Counted from the stretch's first letter, positions 1-7,541 are shown. The stretch: 45,270 nt of DNA from Bryobacterales bacterium (GCA_026954325.1 JAIXKK010000068.1:1-45270); one strand, 5' to 3'. Made by a program: numbers and translations. Notes: generated by a model not told the origin, from the sequence alone.

Positions 1-723
1 GCCGCCCTCGTCGCCGCCCTGTGGGCCTACGACGGGTGGAACAACGTCGCCATGGTCTCGAGCGAGGTCCAGAATCCCCGGAAGAACCTTCCCCGGGCCC
101 TCATATTGGGAACCGCCGCCGTGATTCTCGTGTATTTGCTCGCCAATCTCGCCTATTTCTACGTGCTCTCTTCCGCGCAGGTGGGCGCTACGGACCGCGT
201 TGCCGCCGGGATGATGCGCAAGGTCATGGGCGCCTCCGGCGCCGGAATCGTGAGCCTGGCTGCCATGATTTCCATTTTTGCCGCCCTCAACGGCTCGATT
301 CTCACCGGCGCCCGCGTCCCTTACGCCATGGCCCGTGACGGCCTGTTTTTCCGCTCCATCGGCGTCGTCCACCCCCGCTGGTTCACTCCCTCCAATTCGA
401 TCCTCGCGCTCAGTTCATGGTCCGCGCTTCTAGTGCTGAGCGGCCGGTATGACCAGTTGTTCACCTACGTCATCTTCTCCAGTTGGATTCTATACGGCAT
501 GGCGGCCGCTTCCGTAATTGTTCTGCGCCGCAAGCGCCCCGGCCTGGAGCGGCCATATCGGACCTTGGGGTATCCTTTTGTTCCCGTTCTTTTCGTCCTG
601 GTAGCCTTCGCGCTTCTCGCCTCCACGCTCCGGACTTCTCCCCGCGAGTCGCTCATGGGCATCGGTATTATTCTGGCCGGTTTGCCCTTTTATGCGCGCT
701 GGAAAAGGCGAGTTTTTGTATAA
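1..723 (+). CDS. APC-family amino acid permease, C-terminal part (5' truncated by window edge)
   Basis: The reading frame is open from the first base, so the start lies outside the window; about 240 residues remain. It begins with the motif ALWAYDGWNNVAMVSSEVQN, typical of the amino acid/polyamine/organocation superfamily, LAT/SteT-like branch, where this loop follows a core transmembrane helix. Several hydrophobic membrane spans follow (for example around VILVYLLANLAYFYVL and VIFSSWILYGMAAASVIVL), and it ends in a basic cytoplasmic tail (RWKRRVFV). Expected role: inner-membrane amino acid uptake or exchange; the substrate cannot be read from this part. The next gene is separated by 209 bp, so this probably ends its transcription unit. 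Confidence 0.88.
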   Translation, partial: AALVAALWAYDGWNNVAMVSSEVQNPRKNLPRALILGTAAVILVYLLANLAYFYVLSSAQVGATDRVAAGMMRKVMGASGAGIVSLAAMISIFAALNGSILTGARVPYAMARDGLFFRSIGVVHPRWFTPSNSILALSSWSALLVLSGRYDQLFTYVIFSSWILYGMAAASVIVLRRKRPGLERPYRTLGYPFVPVLFVLVAFALLASTLRTSPRESLMGIGIILAGLPFYARWKRRVFV

Positions 724-800
724 TCGTAGGCGTGTGTTGGAGATAGAAGCCGGCCGGCCTGGTTCCCCTCCTCCCGCCACCCGGCAAATTTCGAACTCTT

Positions 801-921
801 GTTCTGAAAACAGAACAAACCTCTTGTAATCGTCCGCGGATCTGTTTAAACTACTATTGCTGCGATCGATCTTGCGGTTGCCTAGTTCCGTTTTCAGAAC
901 GGAACGCGAATTTTTCAGAAC
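801..921. promoter_or_regulatory. Operator-like repeats upstream of the small basic gene
   Basis: GTTCTGAAAACAGAAC (801-816) is a near-perfect dyad. GTTCCGTTTTCAGAAC (885-900), which extends into a second dyad ending GGAAC at 905, is its reverse complement with one mismatch. A third copy of the half-site TTTTCAGAAC is at 912-921, exactly 21 bp (two helical turns) after the copy at 891-900. All lie in the 209-bp gap before the start at 933. The arrangement suggests cooperative binding by a dimeric regulator, possibly the small basic protein itself; that role is inferred. Confidence 0.55.
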
Positions 922-932
922 TTGGGGTTTGA

Positions 933-1145
933 GTGGCAATGGACGTAAATAAAATGTTGCAGGAGTTGCGCGCGGAGCGCGAACAGATCGAAGAAGCGAT
1001 CCTCAGCCTGGAGCGCCTCGCTCGGGGTCGTGGAAAGCGGCGCGGCCGTCCGCCCGCCTGGCTATCGGAAATGAAGAAGGTCGGCCGTCCCGCCGGCAAA
1101 GGGAAGGTCTCGGCGGCTGCGCAGAGCAAACCCGCCAACGCCTAA
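933..1145 (+). CDS. Small basic hypothetical protein, possibly nucleic-acid binding
   Basis: A 70-aa protein; GTG at 933 or ATG at 939 (two codons later) can start it. Residues ~5-30 (LQELRAEREQIEEAILSLER) form a charged, heptad-like segment likely to be a helix or coiled coil. They are followed by a basic, glycine-rich stretch RGRGKRRGRPPAW that resembles an AT-hook, a second GRP motif (KKVGRPAGKGK), and an Ala-rich tail. No catalytic motif is present. The operator-like repeats upstream and the hairpin directly after the stop suggest an independent, regulated single-gene unit. A role in DNA or RNA binding is inferred from composition only; no named family is claimed. Confidence 0.65.
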   Translation: MAMDVNKMLQELRAEREQIEEAILSLERLARGRGKRRGRPPAWLSEMKKVGRPAGKGKVSAAAQSKPANA

Positions 1146-1149
1146 CCTC

Positions 1150-1177
1150 GGAAAGCAGGACCTCGCTCCTGCTTTCC
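1150..1177 (+). terminator. Perfect 11-bp hairpin just after the small basic gene
   Basis: GGAAAGCAGGA (1150-1160), loop CCTCGC, and TCCTGCTTTCC (1167-1177) form a perfect stem beginning 4 bases after the TAA stop at 1143-1145. The sequence downstream (CCCTTCATTT) is not a true T-tract, so termination may be inefficient or factor-assisted. Confidence 0.6.
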
Positions 1178-1492
1178 CCCTTCATTTGCCCTCCTGGCCA
1201 TTCGAAGCGCGCGCTTCTTTCCGTGGCGCCGAACCCGGCCGCCGGTGTCATCCCGGAGGACGGCACGGGGCCGTGTCGCCGGTCCCCGGATGCCTCAGAC
1301 TTCCACGAATGGCCGTTCCCTCGCCTCTTTGTTCTTAACTATCTCGAATAAAAGCCGCCGGTTTGACGCCTGTTGTCCTGCTCTACCGGGCGCTCCACCG
1401 GAACTCCTGGAGTAAGCGCGCCGCCGAACAATTTTTCTTCGGCTTTCTCCGGCTATGCCGCCCTTCCCGGAGAGTTCCGGAGCGGGCGTCGT
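1178..1492. other. Noncoding stretch between convergent genes
   Basis: The gap between the small basic gene's hairpin and the end of the ATP-grasp-like gene shows no convincing coding frame. The only structure noticed is a short inverted repeat GCCGAA (1423-1428) / TTCGGC (1438-1443) around an A/T-rich loop, which could terminate the minus-strand gene. Otherwise I see nothing in it. Confidence 0.4.
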
Positions 1493-2842
1493 TTAGCCCA
1501 GGACAAAGGTGGGGGCCACGCCTTGCAAGGTGGAGAACCGCGACGACTCGACCGCCGAAATCCAACTCGAGCACCCGTGTACCTTGCCGAGCATGGTGTG
1601 CGGATGGACATCCACCCTCAACGGTTTCATATTCAGCGAACCCCACTGATAGACGGGGAATGTCGCCACGGAAGGCTCCGTACGGAATTGCACCACGTAA
1701 GGGTTTCGAAGGGCGGTGCGCAATGCCCGATCCCACCCCGATTCATCCGTCTCCCATCCGCGGTACTCATGCTGGTCGGCCGCTTCGTCGTTCGGCTTCA
1801 ACACCAGAGTCTCCCGGTTCTTCTGGATGAAATCCACCAGGTCCACCTGCCGGTCCTGATAGCTGGTCGAGGTGCTGGCCACCACTCTCGTCCACGGAAT
1901 GGATTCGCGGATTACTTTTCGCTCCGCCGCCGGGAATGACTGCGTGATGCTTTCATCCGTCAGAAGATCGAAAATGGCCTTCTTGCGCGCAAGTTCCGCC
2001 CGGAAACTGTTCACCATGCAGACCGCGTGGTCCTGGTAGGCACGCACCAGGGGATGCGTCAAGTCGTAACGGACCAGAAACTCCTGCACCTTCACGCACC
2101 GGTAAACCAGATCAATCGTGAATTCGCCACGCCGCAATACGCCGTTGCGATACTCCATTTGATCGAGATTCACAACCTCGGAAGGATACCCCAACTTCCG
2201 GAAGGACTCGGCCAACAACTGATACTCGGCCGATTCCATGGTCTGGAACGGCTGCTTCAACTCCACAATGGCGATATTGGGCGGCTTCTTCCCTCCGAAG
2301 TCCTTGTAGGCCTTTAGCATCGCCTGCAGGAGAGCCTTTGTGCCGGGAAGCCGTGTCAGGGAGTGTTTCTTTCTGAATTCCTTGACTGGCGCCGCTTCCA
2401 GGAAAATATTTGCTAAAATTTCGCCAAAGGCCAGCCCCATGGGTGCGTCGGAAACACACTCCATAAAGCGCAACGTTCCATTGTTGACGTAGGTCTCAAG
2501 GAGGGAAGCCACGGACAGGTAGGAATACCCCGGATCGATCGCCGCCAGCATCTTCTCACCCGGCAGCAGTTCCATCCGTGCCTGGAGGGAGGGCGTGTCC
2601 AAGGCCATTCGTTTGATGCGGTTAATGGACGTGATCAGCGTCTCTGACGCCTTGCTGAGCGACGCGTATTGCCGCGCGGACAGAAAATGAGGGCGGAGCA
2701 CCGGGCAAACCGGTTGGGCCGACACAACCAGTCCCGATTCATTCATTCGCTGCTGGAGCGACTCCGCCCACCCCAGATCCCGGTAGGACTCCGATTCGAG
2801 AATCTTGTGATAGCGCGCAATCGCCTCGCTTAACTGCGTCAT
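1493..2842 (-). CDS. Circularly permuted ATP-grasp-like protein
   Basis: About 449 aa. The ATG at 2842 (MTQLSEAIARYHKIL) is preferred; the frame stays open to 2947 but that extension is not protein-like. Signature segments match circularly permuted ATP-grasp ligases related to glutathionylspermidine synthase-type proteins: IDLVYRCVKVQEFL (~243-256), AVCMVNSFRAELARKKAIF (~273-291), LLTDE, and LVLKPNDE (~346-353) followed by GWETDESGWDRAL. These enzymes use ATP to join a carboxylate to an amine; the substrate is unknown. Oddity: after KPND, where relatives usually carry a Gly-rich, nucleotide-covering loop, this protein has EAADQHEY, so ATP binding may be altered. It stands alone, with no peptide-ligase or amidase partner next to it. 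Confidence 0.72.
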   Translation of the reverse strand: MTQLSEAIARYHKILESESYRDLGWAESLQQRMNESGLVVSAQPVCPVLRPHFLSARQYASLSKASETLITSINRIKRMALDTPSLQARMELLPGEKMLAAIDPGYSYLSVASLLETYVNNGTLRFMECVSDAPMGLAFGEILANIFLEAAPVKEFRKKHSLTRLPGTKALLQAMLKAYKDFGGKKPPNIAIVELKQPFQTMESAEYQLLAESFRKLGYPSEVVNLDQMEYRNGVLRRGEFTIDLVYRCVKVQEFLVRYDLTHPLVRAYQDHAVCMVNSFRAELARKKAIFDLLTDESITQSFPAAERKVIRESIPWTRVVASTSTSYQDRQVDLVDFIQKNRETLVLKPNDEAADQHEYRGWETDESGWDRALRTALRNPYVVQFRTEPSVATFPVYQWGSLNMKPLRVDVHPHTMLGKVHGCSSWISAVESSRFSTLQGVAPTFVLG

Positions 2843-3180
2843 AGACTTGGACTTGAATGAAGTTTCTTCTATTTCAGTATGACACACTACTCCAAATCCG
2901 GCCACGCGAGTAAGGGGAAAATTTCGCGTAAGTCTTTGGTTCCTCATGGGTTGCCGTCATCACGTCCTGCCTGCGGCAGAGTGTGGAAAACGCCACAATG
3001 TGTCCAAAAATTACAACTGCTCCATGTGAACGTAGCCAGGCTTACTTTTTATCGGGCCTCGCGACGCGGCGCGAAACCAGAGGCAAGCCGGCATGGTTCG
3101 CCGGCCGCGGGGGTTCAAACCAAGCGATCTTTCGGGCGGTCCGAAGATAGCTTCCTGACCTCTAGTATCATGTTCTCTTC
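2843..3180. other. Divergent intergenic region
   Basis: Lies between the starts of the minus-strand ATP-grasp-like gene and the plus-strand parvulin gene, so it must carry both promoters. Visible elements are an inverted repeat GCCGGC (3087-3092)/GCCGGC (3100-3105), a short dyad TTCGG-GCGGT-CCGAA (3131-3145), and a -10-like TATCAT (3166-3171) that ends 9 bases before the parvulin ATG. No coding frame is convincing. Confidence 0.4.
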
Positions 3181-4032
3181 ATGGCTTTTCGTGTAAATGG
3201 CGAACTTGTGAAGGATGAGACCGTACGCGAGGAGGAGCGGACCATCCGCCCGCGCATGCTCGAAGAGATGCCGGGGGAGGACCCCGTCGAACTGGAAGCG
3301 CAAGTCCGCCAGTGGGCGCGCGAAAATATCATCGAGCGCATGGTTCTGCGGCAGGAAGCGCTTCGCGATCCGGAACCGATCTCCGAGGACATCGTGGAAC
3401 AGAGACTGAGGGAGATCCGCACCCAGTCTCCCGGGGAATCAGGATTCCCGGCCCCGGTCAACGATGACGAGTTGCGCCGTGAACTCGAGATGCGCTTCCG
3501 CGTCGAGCGTCTGCTGGCCAAGGTTTCGGAAAAGGCGGCCCCTCCGAAGAGCAAGGAAATCTCCGAATACTACAAGAAGAACCGCGAGCAGTTTCGGACG
3601 CCGGAAATGATTCACGCCGCTCACATCGTCAAGAACGTGGACGAATCCACCGGCGAAGAGGCGGCTCGCGCGGCAATTGAAGAAGCCGGGCGTGAACTCG
3701 ACGCCGGCGCGGTATTCGAAGAGTTGGCGGACCGGATTTCCGATTGTCCCGGCCGTGGCGGCGATCTCGGATTCTTCCCACGAGGGCAGATGGTGGAAGA
3801 GTTCGAAGAAGTCGTCTTCCCGCTCGACGTGGGCAAGCGGAGCGGCATTTTTCGATCTCCCTTCGGCTTTCACATCGCCAGGGTAATCGCCCGGAAACCC
3901 GAGGGCATGCGCGGTCTCGACGAGGTTAAAGACCAGATTTCGCGGATGCTCCTCGAACAGAAGCGCCGGCGCGCCGTCGAGCAGTTCTTGGACAGCTTGA
4001 TGAGTAGTGCTAAGGTCGAAGAAATGGCATGA
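3181..4032 (+). CDS. Parvulin-type peptidyl-prolyl cis-trans isomerase (PpiC/SurA-like)
   Basis: 283 aa. The N-terminal ~115 residues form a charged helical region like the SurA/PrsA chaperone domain. A spacer (ISEYYKKNREQF) leads into a parvulin domain at ~140-240: MIHAAHIVKNV, then DCPGRGGDLGFFPRGQMVEEFEEVVFPL (given here as an approximate span) and SPFGFHIARVI, the usual GGDLG.F and GFH landmarks. No signal peptide is present, so it is probably cytosolic or associated from within, unlike SurA and PrsA. No clear Shine-Dalgarno sequence precedes the ATG. Its TGA overlaps the FGE start (ATGA), implying translational coupling with that enzyme. Confidence 0.88.
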   Translation: MAFRVNGELVKDETVREEERTIRPRMLEEMPGEDPVELEAQVRQWARENIIERMVLRQEALRDPEPISEDIVEQRLREIRTQSPGESGFPAPVNDDELRRELEMRFRVERLLAKVSEKAAPPKSKEISEYYKKNREQFRTPEMIHAAHIVKNVDESTGEEAARAAIEEAGRELDAGAVFEELADRISDCPGRGGDLGFFPRGQMVEEFEEVVFPLDVGKRSGIFRSPFGFHIARVIARKPEGMRGLDEVKDQISRMLLEQKRRRAVEQFLDSLMSSAKVEEMA

Positions 4033-5021
4033 AGCCGGAATTTCAACTGTTCGCTGCACTGGGACGGCCTCACCCCTGCTGTGTCCCCAGCCGCGACCGG
4101 GCCGAAGTTCTCGCCCAATCCCGCTCCGCTTCCGAGCAACGTCTGATCATTCGCTCGGGATCTACGGCCGAAATGGTAAAGCTGGATGGCGGGCGATTCT
4201 TCATGGGCACTGAGGACAAAGAGGGATTTCCAGCCGATGGTGAGGGGCCCGTGCGTGAAGTGACCCTCGCCCCGTTCCTCATCGACAAGTATCCCGTCAC
4301 CAACCAGCAGTTCTCCGAGTTTGCCCAGGCCGCCGGCTACCGCAGCGAGGCGGAAGTCTTCGGCTGGTCGTTCGTCTTCCAAGGCCACATTCCCCGCGAG
4401 CGCTACCAGCAGTTGGTGGACCGCACCGCGCCCGGCATCCGCTGGTGGTGCAAGGTGCATGGCGCCTGCTGGAAGCATCCCGAGGGCCCGGATTCCTCCA
4501 TCGCCGCCCGCCTGCATCATCCCGTGGTGCACATGTCCTGGAATGACGCCGCCGCCTACGCCGCCTGGTCTGGTAAGCGGCTGCCTACCGAGGCCGAATG
4601 GGAGTATGCGGCTCGCGGCGGGCTCGAACAGAAAACCTTTCCCTGGGGCGATGAACTAACCCCTGGCGGCCGCCATCTCTGCAACATCTGGCAAGGCGAG
4701 TTCCCCAACATCGACCTTGCGGAGGACGGCTACTCGGCTCCCTGTCCGGTGGATGCCTTCCCGCCCAACGGTTATGGTCTCTACACCATCACCGGCAATG
4801 CGTGGGAGTGGTGTAACGACTGGTTTGATCCCGCCTACCACATCACCGCAACCCGCGCCAATCCCGTGGGTCCCCCGAGCGGCAGCCGGCGCCTGATGAA
4901 GGGCGGCTCCTATCTCTGCCACCGCTCCTACTGCAACCGTTACCGCGTTGCCGCGCGTACTTCCAATACGCCCGACAGCGCCACCACAAACATTAGCTTT
5001 CGCTGCGTGCGGGATGTGTAG
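4029..5021 (+). CDS. Formylglycine-generating enzyme (FGE/SUMF1 family)
   Basis: 330 aa. FGE oxidises the cysteine of a CxPxR motif in sulfatases and related phosphohydrolases to C-alpha-formylglycine. FGE-sulfatase landmarks are GGRFFMG (~54-60), HPVVHMSWNDAAAYAAW (~164-180), RLPTEAEWEYAARGG (~184-198), PWGDE, GNAWEWCNDW (~256-265) and GGSYLCHRSYCNRYR (~292-306). Cys297 and Cys302 correspond to the two active-site cysteines of true FGE, so this is not one of the many inactive FGE-fold relatives. Known FGEs bind Cu(I) through this pair. Oddity: N-terminal residues 17-22 are CCVPSR, a CxPxR match within the enzyme itself. There is no signal peptide. It overlaps the parvulin gene by 4 bp and lies 6 bp before a NosL-like gene. 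No sulfatase is present in the window. Confidence 0.95.
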   Translation: MKPEFQLFAALGRPHPCCVPSRDRAEVLAQSRSASEQRLIIRSGSTAEMVKLDGGRFFMGTEDKEGFPADGEGPVREVTLAPFLIDKYPVTNQQFSEFAQAAGYRSEAEVFGWSFVFQGHIPRERYQQLVDRTAPGIRWWCKVHGACWKHPEGPDSSIAARLHHPVVHMSWNDAAAYAAWSGKRLPTEAEWEYAARGGLEQKTFPWGDELTPGGRHLCNIWQGEFPNIDLAEDGYSAPCPVDAFPPNGYGLYTITGNAWEWCNDWFDPAYHITATRANPVGPPSGSRRLMKGGSYLCHRSYCNRYRVAARTSNTPDSATTNISFRCVRDV

Positions 5022-5027
5022 GCGCTT

Positions 5028-5519
5028 ATGAGTCGAAAAGGGAATATAGCCGGACTCGCCATTTTGTTCGTCATCGCCGCCCTGGCTGCCTATGCCGGAT
5101 GGCGCCTGCGGTCGGGCAATGCGGAGGGCTGCGAACTCTGTGCCCGCCCGCTGCATGAGAGAAGCAAGGTGATCGGACTGCTCGACGGGAAGAAGAAAAT
5201 ATTCTGCTGCCCCGCCTGCGCTCTCACCGCACACCGCCAGTTGCGGGAAAAAGTTCGGATTCTCCAGTTAACCGACTACGCCACGGACACGCCGCTCGAC
5301 CCCGCCGCCGCCTTCATCGTGAAGGGCAGCAATGTCAACCATTGCCTTCACGACCACGTCCTGCTCGATCGCGATCACCAGCCGAGTTCCATGGATTTTG
5401 ACCGTTGCTCGCCCAGCCTCATCGCCTTCCGCCACGAGCGTGACGCCGCTCAGTTCATCCGCAACCACGGTGGGCGGCTCGAGCGATTCTCAGACGTGGC
5501 TGCCGCCTACCAGAAGTGA
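5028..5519 (+). CDS. NosL-like membrane-anchored, cysteine-rich protein (probable copper binding)
   Basis: 163 aa. An N-terminal membrane span at ~8-26 after a basic start predicts a periplasmic soluble part. That part has CELC (35-38), FCCPAC (59-64), VKGSNVNHCLHDH (~98-110) and MDFDRCSPSLIAF (~122-134), followed by ERDAAQFIRNHGGRLERF. The last two blocks resemble NosL, the Cu(I)-binding accessory protein of nitrous oxide reductase assembly. No nos genes are nearby, so the role is likely different. Its position 6 bp after the copper enzyme FGE suggests metal delivery or redox service to that enzyme. Compartment is a caveat: FGE has no signal peptide whereas this domain should face outward. 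A generic metal- or thiol-binding role is the alternative. Confidence 0.62.
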   Translation: MSRKGNIAGLAILFVIAALAAYAGWRLRSGNAEGCELCARPLHERSKVIGLLDGKKKIFCCPACALTAHRQLREKVRILQLTDYATDTPLDPAAAFIVKGSNVNHCLHDHVLLDRDHQPSSMDFDRCSPSLIAFRHERDAAQFIRNHGGRLERFSDVAAAYQK

Positions 5520-5522
5520 TCC

Positions 5523-6011
5523 ATGCAGCCCTGGGAGCGGAGCACGAATCGCAGGCTGGCAGGCGCGTGGGCCGGCCCCTCCAGCCTCCCGCAAGGCCCC
5601 AATGGGCGAGCCCTTCGCGGATGGCGCCGGTTGGAGGCGCCCAAGGGACGCCGCTCGTTCTGCTCGGGCTGGCGCGTCCGGGAGTGGAAAATCCGCTCGG
5701 ACGCCGGCTATCCGCGAAGCCTCGTCTGCAATCGTGACCACGGCATCCGCGCCGTCTGCGCATTGGACACGATCGAAGCGTTCCGCCGGCTAAAGCGGTC
5801 GCGAGGAGAACGCCGCAAGGCACTGCCGCTGCACTGGGGATTGACGCGGCTCCATCGCTCCTCTCTCTGGGATGCCGGCCATATCCTACCGGTCGCCGAG
5901 GGTGGGGGCGAATGCGGCCTCGAGAATATTCGCACCCTTTGCCTTCGCCGCCACCGCCAGGCCACATTCCACCTCCGTGCGCGCCGGGTTGGAAAAGTAT
6001 ACTCAGGGTGA
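5523..6011 (+). CDS. ZRANB3-type HNH endonuclease homologue with degenerate active site
   Basis: 162 aa, starting 3 bp after the previous stop. The order of motifs matches the HNH module found at the end of ZRANB3 and in stand-alone bacterial versions: FCSGWRVREWKIRSDAGY (~46-63), RDHGIRAVC (71-79), LWDAGHILPVAEGGGECGLE (~115-134) and TLCLRRHRQAT (138-148). Family members have CxxC where this has R76-x-x-C79 and C140-x-x-R143, Asp-His where this has G119-H120, and usually another cysteine at R51. The protein therefore lacks several zinc ligands and the catalytic Asp, although the frame is intact. It may be an inactive relic or a repurposed nucleic-acid binder. Its TGA overlaps the next ATG by one base (TGATG). 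Confidence 0.7.
   Translation: MQPWERSTNRRLAGAWAGPSSLPQGPNGRALRGWRRLEAPKGRRSFCSGWRVREWKIRSDAGYPRSLVCNRDHGIRAVCALDTIEAFRRLKRSRGERRKALPLHWGLTRLHRSSLWDAGHILPVAEGGGECGLENIRTLCLRRHRQATFHLRARRVGKVYSG
5998..6003 (+). promoter_or_regulatory. -10 box (TATACT) placed for a leaderless transcript
   Basis: TATACT ends 7 bases before the ATG at 6011, so transcription from it would begin at or next to the start codon. It lies inside the end of the HNH gene and could give the sugar-isomerase gene its own expression. No convincing -35 box was found. Confidence 0.4.
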
Positions 6012-7075
6012 TGACCCGGCGCGTCTTTCTTTCTTCCCCTCTTGCCTTAGCCCCTTTGGCCTCTCCGGCCGGCCGCCAATGGCCGCTCGGCATCAATACC
6101 TACTGCCTGCGCTTCCAACGCTGGAACGACCGGCGATTGTTCGACTACTGCTCGAACCACAAGCTGGACGCCATCTTTCTTCAGGATTCGCTCGACGCCG
6201 GCGTGATGGATCCGAAGCATTGGGCCGAAGTTCGCGCCTGGTCAAAGGACATGGGCCTCCACTTGGAAACAGGCGGCGGTGCGATCCTGCCCAGGACGGC
6301 GGCGGATTATCCCAACATCATCGCGACACTGCGGAAGAACATCGAACGCGCCGCCGCCATGGGTTCTCCCATCGTGCGCGCCCTCCTCGCCAGTGACCGC
6401 TACAGCCTGCCCGAGGGTTCCGTCGAGCGCCACATCGAGACCGCCGTGAAGATTCTCCGCGAAGTGCGCGGCCCGGTGATGGATGCCGGACTGAAAATCG
6501 GCATCGAGAACCACAAGGAACTCCAGGCGTGGGAAACGCGCTTGCTTATCGAGACCGCGGGCAAAGAGTTCGTCGGATCGTATCTCGATACGGGAAATCC
6601 GGTCTTCGTGGCTGAAGATCCCCTCACCACGGTCGAGGAACTCGGGCCCTATGCCGTTACCTTCCACCTGCGCGATTCGGTGATCTATGAACACCCGGAT
6701 GGAATCGCCGTGCAGTGGGTTCCTTTGGGTGAGGGCACTGTCGACTTCAAAGCCCTCATCGCCCGCGCGTCGCAAATCCTGCCTCCCGTTCACATCTACT
6801 GCAAGCCGATTACGGCTCGCCCACCCGTAGTCATTCCTGCTTATTCCACGGAATTCTGGAACAAATGGTTCCCCCGCGCCCGCTCCCGCGATCTTGTCCG
6901 CTTCCTCGCCCTCGCCAAACGCGGCCGCCCCTACGACAAGCCACACCTCACCGCCGACGTGCCCGCTCTTCGCGAGCGCTATATGGGTGCGCTTCAAATC
7001 CAGCAGATGGATCACATGGAGCGCAGTCTCGATTACTGCAAGCGCGTCCTCTCGCTTGGAGTACGCTGGAGGTGA
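6011..7075 (+). CDS. Secreted sugar phosphate isomerase/epimerase-like TIM-barrel protein
   Basis: About 354 aa from ATG 6011. The frame is open further upstream, but MTRRVFLSSPLALAPLASPA is clearly a signal sequence with a twin-arginine start, so this start is preferred. The mature part follows the xylose isomerase-like (AP endonuclease 2) TIM barrel: LGINTYCLRF, the segment around IVRALLASDRY, GLKIGIENHKE (metal-binding Glu), and GSYLDTGNPV (Asp after beta strand), then FHLRDSV and PLGEGTVDF. Such proteins isomerise or epimerise sugars with a divalent metal; the substrate is unknown. Export by Tat, folded with its metal, fits the signal. Confidence 0.82.
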   Translation: MTRRVFLSSPLALAPLASPAGRQWPLGINTYCLRFQRWNDRRLFDYCSNHKLDAIFLQDSLDAGVMDPKHWAEVRAWSKDMGLHLETGGGAILPRTAADYPNIIATLRKNIERAAAMGSPIVRALLASDRYSLPEGSVERHIETAVKILREVRGPVMDAGLKIGIENHKELQAWETRLLIETAGKEFVGSYLDTGNPVFVAEDPLTTVEELGPYAVTFHLRDSVIYEHPDGIAVQWVPLGEGTVDFKALIARASQILPPVHIYCKPITARPPVVIPAYSTEFWNKWFPRARSRDLVRFLALAKRGRPYDKPHLTADVPALRERYMGALQIQQMDHMERSLDYCKRVLSLGVRWR

Positions 7076-7077
7076 AA

Positions 7078-7506
7078 TTACCTTCCCCGCTTGACTCCAA
7101 GTTCCTCCAGGGTGCGCTCCATCTCCCCCAAGTGCTGTTCCTCGGATTCATCCACGGGACGAAAAAAGTCGAGCCGGTGAATAATCTTGACCTTCAGCAC
7201 CACCTCCGCGCGCCCCCTGTGGCGGGGATCGATATATAACGACGGATCATAAGGCTCCACCTCATACCGGGTAAATCCGTCTTCTGGCGGAAGCGCGGAC
7301 TCCGCAATCCGCCGCAGATCTTCGAACGTCTGGATGGATTCAGGGTCGCCAGGGGAGAGGCGGAATTCACCGTGGCCGCGAGTTCCATATAATTCGAGGC
7401 TGAATCCGACGGCGATCTTCTTCCCGTCCACGTATTGGTACTCCGGCCACTGTTCGTAGCGAACGCCGTGAAGTGTTACAAGTTCCCGCAGTTGATCCCG
7501 CTGCAT
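7078..7506 (-). CDS. Conserved-looking hypothetical protein
   Basis: 142 aa, not recognised. The ATG at 7506 has a good Shine-Dalgarno (GGAGG) about 10 bases upstream on the minus strand. The protein is soluble, charged, and has no signal peptide or membrane span. It has alternating beta-like stretches (KKIAVGFSLELYGTRGHGEF, RAEVVLKVKIIHRLDFF) and an acidic helical tail (EEQHLGEMERTLEELG). It starts 35 bp after potD ends on the same strand, so it may be the last cistron of the polyamine transporter operon. Its stop is 2 bp from the convergent isomerase gene. Confidence 0.6.
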   Translation of the reverse strand: MQRDQLRELVTLHGVRYEQWPEYQYVDGKKIAVGFSLELYGTRGHGEFRLSPGDPESIQTFEDLRRIAESALPPEDGFTRYEVEPYDPSLYIDPRHRGRAEVVLKVKIIHRLDFFRPVDESEEQHLGEMERTLEELGVKRGR

Positions 7507-7541
7507 CTGGCCTTCCTCCCTTCACATTAACTCCGAATCCG

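Noticed and set aside
3087..3145. Riboswitch or terminator before the parvulin gene
   Set aside because: Only short 5-6 bp stems are present and no known riboswitch core was recognised.
5028..5519. Nitrous oxide reductase operon
   Set aside because: Only a NosL-like protein is present; no nosZ, nosD, nosF or nosY is adjacent.
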